From Bacteroidia bacterium (GTDB taxonomy: Bacteria; Bacteroidota; Bacteroidia; J057): DNA of 64,000 nt. Each line of letters opens with the position of its first letter. Position 1 is the first letter of the stretch. Position numbers and translations under genes: made by a program. Positions 62,229-64,000 of this stretch are shown piece by piece. The stretch lies in NCBI GenBank assembly GCA_022760475.1, contig JALEFZ010000055.1:451858-515857 (forward strand), written 5' to 3'. The notes beneath the pieces are model-generated. The model was given only the letters and a program-made list of their open reading frames with translations. It was not told the origin of the DNA and searched no databases.

Positions 62229-63668
62229 TTAACTTGTTTCTTTCTTTATCACATCCAACATCACCTCTGCATTCTTATTATTCTTGTTTAGTTCAAGGGA
62301 TTTTTTATAATTTTTTATGGCTTTGTCGTACTGTTTGTCATTATAATAAGCCTCTCCCAAGCTATCATACACATTTGAAGAATTTGGATGTTCTGCAACA
62401 TTTAGTTCAAAAACTTCAATGGCCTCCTTCACGCGTTTTTCTCTCATGATCGCATAGCCCAAGGTATTGATGACTCCTTCAAATCCCTCCTCTGGATTAT
62501 CCTTTTTTATGGAATGGTAGTCTGAAATGGCCTTTTGGACGGGATTCTTTAGAAAAGTTGTGATGATTGCCTCTTCTTTATTTGACCTGGGGTTTACAAT
62601 AGATGAATCCACCATGTTCGCCAAGTGATTGATGATTGTATTGTGAATTGGGAAGTACTTTTGTCCATTAGAGAGGTAGATGACCGTCAGGTCTTTCTCT
62701 GGATATTTTCTGATGCCACATACTCCTCCTCCCGTAAAGCCAACCGCATTCACTCCCATACTTGAGTAATCTCCCCATCCATAGCGAAAACTGCTGGTCT
62801 GATCAGCGAAATTATAAGGTTGCCACATTTTTTCCTTGGTCTCTAAACTGAGGAGCTGACCTTTGTCTAATCTTTGATTCCAATTGACCAGGGCTGGCAG
62901 GCTGATATTGATTCCATTTCCGGGATGCGCCCTTATGCCGTCGTTGTGCTTGATGACTTCAAGTTCCTGCGTTTTTGAGTTAAACTCATACCGATTGACC
63001 CGATTGGGGATGCTGTCTGATGAATTAGAAGAGAAAAAGACTCTTCCTGAATCATTTTTAAATTGGTGTTTAAGGATTTTTTCTTCAAATGAGATCCCTT
63101 CAATCTTTTGGATGATCCGCGCAAGTAGCCAGTAATTTGTTTGGTTGTACCAGAAGCGGTCTCCCGGTGTGAAGTCTATGCCGTCCTTAGCCATCCTGTC
63201 GAGTAGTACTTCATCACTCAAATCCATGTCATATCTGATGATGTCAGGGACTCCCGAAGAATGGGTGAGTAGGTGCTCAATCTTTACGTCTTCCCAAGCT
63301 TTGGGAAGGTCATCCAAATATTTTGAGATAGGTTCATGGACAGACAACTTTCCCCTTTCTACCAACTCAAATATTCCTGTAGCAGTCATCAATTTTGTCG
63401 CAGAATAAATCCTGAAGATAGTACTCTTCTCTACAGAATCGCGATTTTCAATCGAACCATAGCCGAAATACTCCTCATATACCAGCTCGCCATTCTGGAT
63501 GATGGCCACCCCCAAACCTGGAATTTGGTGGACATCGATGTTTTCCAGGAGATACTGGGTGATTTCATTTTTATTGATGCCAGCCCTGCTGGATTTGCTG
63601 CTTGAGTTGTCTTGATTACAAGCCGAAAGAATGAGTGAGAGCAGCAGGATGTTGGAAATAATCTTCAT
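62229..63668 (-). CDS. Beta-lactamase-family serine hydrolase with C-terminal TPR, lipoprotein
   Basis: This 479-residue lipoprotein (LILSAC) belongs to the class C/DD-peptidase-like serine hydrolases: SxxK as SATK in IYSATKLMTATG, the YxN motif in YNQTNYWLL, THSSGVPD, and FTGGGVCGIRKYPEKDLTVI as the late strand with the oxyanion region. After about residue 370 two or three TPRs follow (VINTLGYAIMREKRVKEAIE, VYDSLGEAYYNDKQYDKAIK). Such enzymes act as esterases or peptidases; substrates are unknown. Confidence 0.88.
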   Translation of the reverse strand: MKIISNILLLSLILSACNQDNSSSKSSRAGINKNEITQYLLENIDVHQIPGLGVAIIQNGELVYEEYFGYGSIENRDSVEKSTIFRIYSATKLMTATGIFELVERGKLSVHEPISKYLDDLPKAWEDVKIEHLLTHSSGVPDIIRYDMDLSDEVLLDRMAKDGIDFTPGDRFWYNQTNYWLLARIIQKIEGISFEEKILKHQFKNDSGRVFFSSNSSDSIPNRVNRYEFNSKTQELEVIKHNDGIRAHPGNGINISLPALVNWNQRLDKGQLLSLETKEKMWQPYNFADQTSSFRYGWGDYSSMGVNAVGFTGGGVCGIRKYPEKDLTVIYLSNGQKYFPIHNTIINHLANMVDSSIVNPRSNKEEAIITTFLKNPVQKAISDYHSIKKDNPEEGFEGVINTLGYAIMREKRVKEAIEVFELNVAEHPNSSNVYDSLGEAYYNDKQYDKAIKNYKKSLELNKNNKNAEVMLDVIKKETS

Positions 63669-63734
63669 TCCACGAGTTTTTCTTTGGCGGAAGATACTAC
63701 AAGTAAATTGGGAATGTTTGCCAAATTGGGCTAC

Positions 63735-64000
63735 TTAAAGTTGTTTTTCAAAACAGCTACTTTCTGTAATCCCTATGTATTGCCCATAATTCGGGATTGG
63801 CTTATATCCATTTTTTTCATACAGTCTAATGGCTTCTTTTTGGCGGATACCTGTCTCCAGGATACATCCAGAATATCCCAGTTCCTTTGTCCATTTCTCC
63901 AATTCACCAAGGGCCATGCCTGCAAGCCCTTTTCCCCTCTTTTCCTTATGGGTGTACATCCTTTTGACTTCCATTCGATGTGGGTCAAATTCCTTTATGG
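63735..64000 (-). CDS. GNAT-family N-acetyltransferase, C-terminal part (runs off right edge)
   Basis: The minus strand is open from the right edge to the stop at 63735, giving 87 residues. The acetyl-CoA-binding motif RGKGLAGMALGELEKW is complete, followed by GYSGCILETGIRQKEAIRLY and YEKNGYKPIPNYGQY, the last strands of the GNAT fold. An internal ATG at 63974 is not the true start, since the frame continues upstream (IKEFDPHRMEVKRMY). Substrate unknown. Confidence 0.88.
   Translation of the reverse strand, partial: IKEFDPHRMEVKRMYTHKEKRGKGLAGMALGELEKWTKELGYSGCILETGIRQKEAIRLYEKNGYKPIPNYGQYIGITESSCFEKQL

Noticed and set aside
62132..62449. 105-residue plus-strand ORF
   Set aside because: It covers the end of the beta-lactamase-family gene on the other strand and has no family pattern.
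1..64000. tRNA genes, CRISPR arrays, insertion sequences or integrase sites
   Set aside because: I looked in all gaps and saw no cloverleaf, regularly spaced repeats, transposase frames or attachment duplications.

Overview
The window comes from a Bacteroidota genome, most likely a free-living, probably marine member of the Saprospiria/Cytophagia type. Five exported proteins end in a type IX secretion (T9SS) C-terminal sorting domain. There are TonB-dependent and Oar-like outer-membrane receptors, many lipoproteins, a TPR histidine kinase, a TPR-CHAT protein and a few TAnnTTTG-like promoter elements. I saw no rRNA, tRNA, CRISPR array, transposase or phage gene. Family names come from reading motifs by eye; no database search was run.

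Left part (1-11000). The end of a [NiFe]-hydrogenase maturation operon (hypB overlapping hypF, which runs off the left edge) is followed by a large T9SS protein with an HExxH motif. Next comes an ECF sigma factor with a membrane anti-sigma-like protein whose periplasmic part looks TPR-like. These face a predicted periplasmic TPR-CHAT (caspase-like) protein and a T9SS-exported subtilase. This sigma/anti-sigma/CHAT/subtilase group is the best candidate for a little-described system here.

Middle left (11000-26600). A TonB-type beta-barrel receptor, a TPR histidine kinase without an adjacent response regulator, an Oar-like receptor and small proteins lead to a PhoX-like (DUF839) T9SS protein. Its codon usage is extremely biased, as expected for a very abundant protein. 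A strong terminator separates it from a di-heme cytochrome c peroxidase with an added N-terminal helical domain.

Middle (26600-36900). An acyl-CoA synthetase and an aldehyde dehydrogenase form a fatty aldehyde/acid activation pair. A TetR-DUF2867-DUF6463 group has matching operator-like repeats. Two tandem alpha/beta-hydrolase paralogues have Cys at the nucleophile elbow and no visible catalytic His. An AraC regulator, a VOC protein, an SDR and a DUF2071 protein follow.

Middle right (36900-50400). A two-gene alginate-lyase-type operon (PL6 plus heparinase II/III-like lyase) is preceded by two tandem TTGGTnnACCAA palindromes that resemble uronate-responsive GntR operators. A TonB C-terminal remnant, SDR, Crp-family regulator, SRPBCC protein, thrombospondin-type-3-repeat T9SS protein, ChaN-like protein, a REP-like palindrome, a beta-propeller lipoprotein and a DUF3667 protein complete this part.

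Right part (50400-64000). A lipoprotein related to cytosolic phospholipase A2/fungal phospholipase B is followed by a redox cluster (NTF2-like lipoprotein, aldo/keto reductase, FAD amine oxidase, YdeI-like protein) divergent from an HxlR regulator. The window ends with a T9SS sulfatase, a 20-bp perfect hairpin next to a gene remnant, outer-membrane barrel proteins, a beta-lactamase-family hydrolase with C-terminal TPRs and a partial GNAT acetyltransferase.
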